Positions 61,365 through 64,000 of a stretch of 64,000 nt of DNA are shown here, in pieces; positions within the stretch are counted from its first letter, which is position 1; every line of letters begins with the position of its first letter. Origin of the DNA: Channa striata (Eukaryota > Chordata > Actinopteri > Anabantiformes > Channidae); contig CM065185.1 of the NCBI GenBank assembly GCA_033026295.1, forward strand, positions 19,524,001 to 19,588,000, given 5' to 3'. Below the pieces are notes generated by a model that worked only from the letters and a program-made list of their open reading frames with translations, was not told the DNA's origin and made no database searches. The position numbers and the translations under genes are program-made.

Positions 61365-63983
61365 ATGCCCCACATGTCTGCAAGCTCGTGAGGATTAGAA
61401 AACCAACCTAAATGATTCTGCCATGAAACAAAACGTCACGTCTTTGCCCGCATTATCGTGTTTTGTGCTGCAGTATGACATCACTTATCTGTCCGAAGAC
61501 AAGCAAAGCCGTGAATTGGCCTTTTTACTCATAGCTGAGTCCAGCTAATCCCACTTTATCAATCGAGGGATTGCTCTGACATTTTAAGGATGATGTAGCA
61601 AGAGGTGGGTGCAGGAAAAGTAGGTAAAGTTCATCCCATTGGAAAGTGTCAGCTGAAGTAGACAGAAGCCTAAGAGTCATAGTGTGTTTGTGTGTGTCAT
61701 TGTATTTTAGTGGCTTTGTGTGGTCTCGCAGTGCCAAGGCTTTAGTCCTGAGACGGTTGCCTCTCTCTGGGGACTGGTGCAGTTCAGCATAACAGATGAG
61801 TGTGGACTTTAAGTTTGTCTGTAGCACTGAAAACCTGCCAGCTGCACAGATGCAGCTTGAGAAATGACTTACTCAAAATCAACTGGACTCACGAAGTTAT
61901 TTGAGGCAAATCCTTGGAATGATATCTGATAATTCAATTATAGTTCATTATTGGGATTTCTGAAGTAGTACTAATTTTGTGGATTTGATGTCACCTGAAA
62001 CTAATTCTGACATGAACATCATCTTCGGTCAAGCTGTTAGTTAAGAACTGTGATGTACCAACGTGATGGTTGGACTTCTATCGAAGATAGAAATGGTTTC
62101 CTCCTGGTACACATCTCACATCTCGTGAACATTCAACGAGACGGCCACGTGGAAAGAAGAAACTACAGGCAACCCGATTAGCAAGATTCAGACGGAGCCA
62201 GCAGTGTCTGCTTCTCCTTACGTACATCACCACCTGCTGCTTGCGCAGAATGTACGTGTCAGTCGGCCGCTGGCTGTGGGCTTCCTGCTCTGTTCACGTG
62301 CCTCGTTTTTGTCCTGGACGAGTCAATTGATGTCGATTTCCGTCTAACATTTCAAGACTAAAGTCTGCACTTTGTTGCAACACTTTTCTCAGCCCCCCCC
62401 AGTCTTTACAGCCTGCAGCGTCTGTTTCTACAGCTTTTGTTGTCCAACTTAAACACGAGCAGGTTTCGCCTGTCAGCAGCTGTGACGATAAATACAGGCA
62501 GCATGTGTAACGTCTGCCACTCGATCTTCTCGCTGTCTGTCATGAAACTTCATCCTCCTCGCCTCACTCCGGCTCAGGCCTAAACTCCCTGGTCCTCTCT
62601 CCCTCTCTGCCTTCCCCTCACTTCCCACCTCCTTTAATTCAGCTGATTTATTGCTGAAGAAAGAGAGCCACTTCCTGTGTGCTGACGGCCGTGTGATTGT
62701 GCAACAGAAAGTGCCCGGTGCTGAAGCCAGCTTGAGCCTTGCCAGTTGTGTTGCTGCACACGCTCCCATGCAGAGATCTGAACTCGCACTACTCTAACAC
62801 CCCCAGTACGGCTTGTCCAGGCCAAGGGAGTGACAGAATAATTCCCGGCAAAGACGGAGGGAAGCTGTCCAGTTCGCTGTGTTGAGCGTCTCAGCCAGAA
62901 AAAAATCTCGGTTTAAAGCATCGTTGGCTCGACCCTGAGTGCTCGGCGTAGAGCCTTTTCTCACGGATGATTGGTCTCGCCTCATTCCTCCTTTCACCCA
63001 CTTCCCCTTAATTCTCCAGCAACCCCATCATCTCCTCGCTCTTTATCCTCTTTTAGAAACAACTCCCTCATCGCGTGATTCTTTGTCTTTTATCCCAGTT
63101 TCTTCTGTCAGCTTTTTCCTTACCTGAAGTTCTTATCATCCACTTGACTTTATTCCTGTCTCCCCAGCCACATTTTTGTGCATCATGCTCACTCTTCTTC
63201 TTCCCTTCCTCCTTTTCCTTTCAGGACTGACATTTCAGGCTCTTTTTTGCAAGCACCTATAAATGTGGCGTCTGTTTCCTGTGTGTGTCATGACCAACTT
63301 GCTTAAGCAGACACCGCAGAAGCAGACTGTGGCAGGGTCACACCGTGGGTTTACTGCTCCGTTTGGTTAAGGCTGGTACACTTTGTGCTCCCCTGTGGCC
63401 CACAGGAAGGAGCTGCTGAGTAATGATAATTTGGGAGAATAATGAGAGAATGATAGTTTCTAAGATGTGTACAGTAAATCAGATAGTGTGAACTGGTTTT
63501 GTTTTTCTTTCCCAGGCCGATTTTAGAAAGGAACAACAATCTTTCTGAAGCCTGGAATCAAAAATGACAACGAAAATATGCTACGAACATTAGAACAGGA
63601 AGTGCTGAATGTAGTTTTTGGCAACTGAAGGGGGCAGAGCGCTCTGAAGTTTAAATATTGTTAGAGATAAAGCCGTGCCTGGTCGCAAAAACAAAGCAGT
63701 GAAAAGAAATCAGGCTGCATGCGTCACGTAGTAACATCCAATATAATGTCTTACACAAGCAAAATTAAACTGTCACTGTTAACGCGCTTCTCACCGGGGC
63801 TGAACGACAGGAAAATAATTGAATTGTCATTATTATTTAGTTTTAGCAATATTGTGAGTGCAATTTATTATGCAGTTTTTGTTTTAAAAACTTCTTCTTT
63901 GTTTAATAATGTAATAACACAGACAGCGGTCATATAAACGTATTTACATTGGGTGCGCATATACAAGAGTGTGCGCATGCATA
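61365..63983 (+). other. Intron 2 stretch without recognised genes
   Basis: Non-coding sequence with C/T-rich segments (62560-62640, 63120-63230). No exon or repeat family recognised. Confidence 0.45.
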
Positions 63984-64000
63984 TACACACACACACACAC
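63984..64000. repeat. (AC)n microsatellite cut by window end
   Basis: AC units run to the last base, so the true length is not visible. Confidence 0.9.

Overview
The window is vertebrate genomic DNA, almost certainly from a ray-finned (teleost, probably spiny-rayed) fish. The evidence is long introns with gt/ag splice sites, abundant CA/GT microsatellites, and repeat families I recognise as typical of fish: Tc1-like elements with internal deletions, a Rex1-type LINE tail, a tRNA-derived AFC-like SINE, fish hAT-like MITEs and non-LTR retrotransposon C-terminal remnants. No bacterial, organellar or viral gene content is seen.

The host gene is pard3, the cell-polarity scaffold Par-3, on the + strand. 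Coding exon 1 (5786-5905, 40 codons) lies in a CpG-rich promoter region, and coding exon 2 (38752-38853, 34 codons) follows an intron of about 32.8 kb. Together they encode residues 1-74, most of the N-terminal oligomerisation domain. No further pard3 exon is visible, so the last 25 kb is intron 2, which runs off the window. A second CpG-rich promoter-like island (1-340) sits at the left edge. It carries ETS and CRE-like motifs and, on the minus strand, a consensus splice donor, so a divergent neighbouring gene may start there. The 5 kb between the islands is intergenic with decayed transposons.

The most interesting content is inside pard3 intron 1, on the opposite strand. A unit of about 3.46 kb is duplicated head to tail (units start at 31087 and 34547). 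Each unit carries an intact, apparently complete two-exon gene on the minus strand: X-box (RFX-type) palindrome, ATG, a 177-bp exon 1, a short gt/ag intron, exon 2, stop and a nearby AATAAA. The predicted proteins are 129 aa (copy A, 32643-32161) and 135 aa (copy B, 35773-35225). Both are very acidic and serine-rich, and I do not recognise the family. Three indels between the copies in exon 2 are all multiples of three, exon 1 is nearly identical, and the flanks and intron have diverged. This is the pattern expected of a coding gene under constraint, possibly with gene conversion.

The remainder of both introns is non-coding sequence with scattered repeats: a (TACA)27 tract at 26797, a (CA)55 tract at 48446, an LTR-like insertion in unit A, a deleted Tc1 element at 55523, and a 94-bp direct duplication at 60078/61272. 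All family assignments come from recall of consensus patterns, not from a search.
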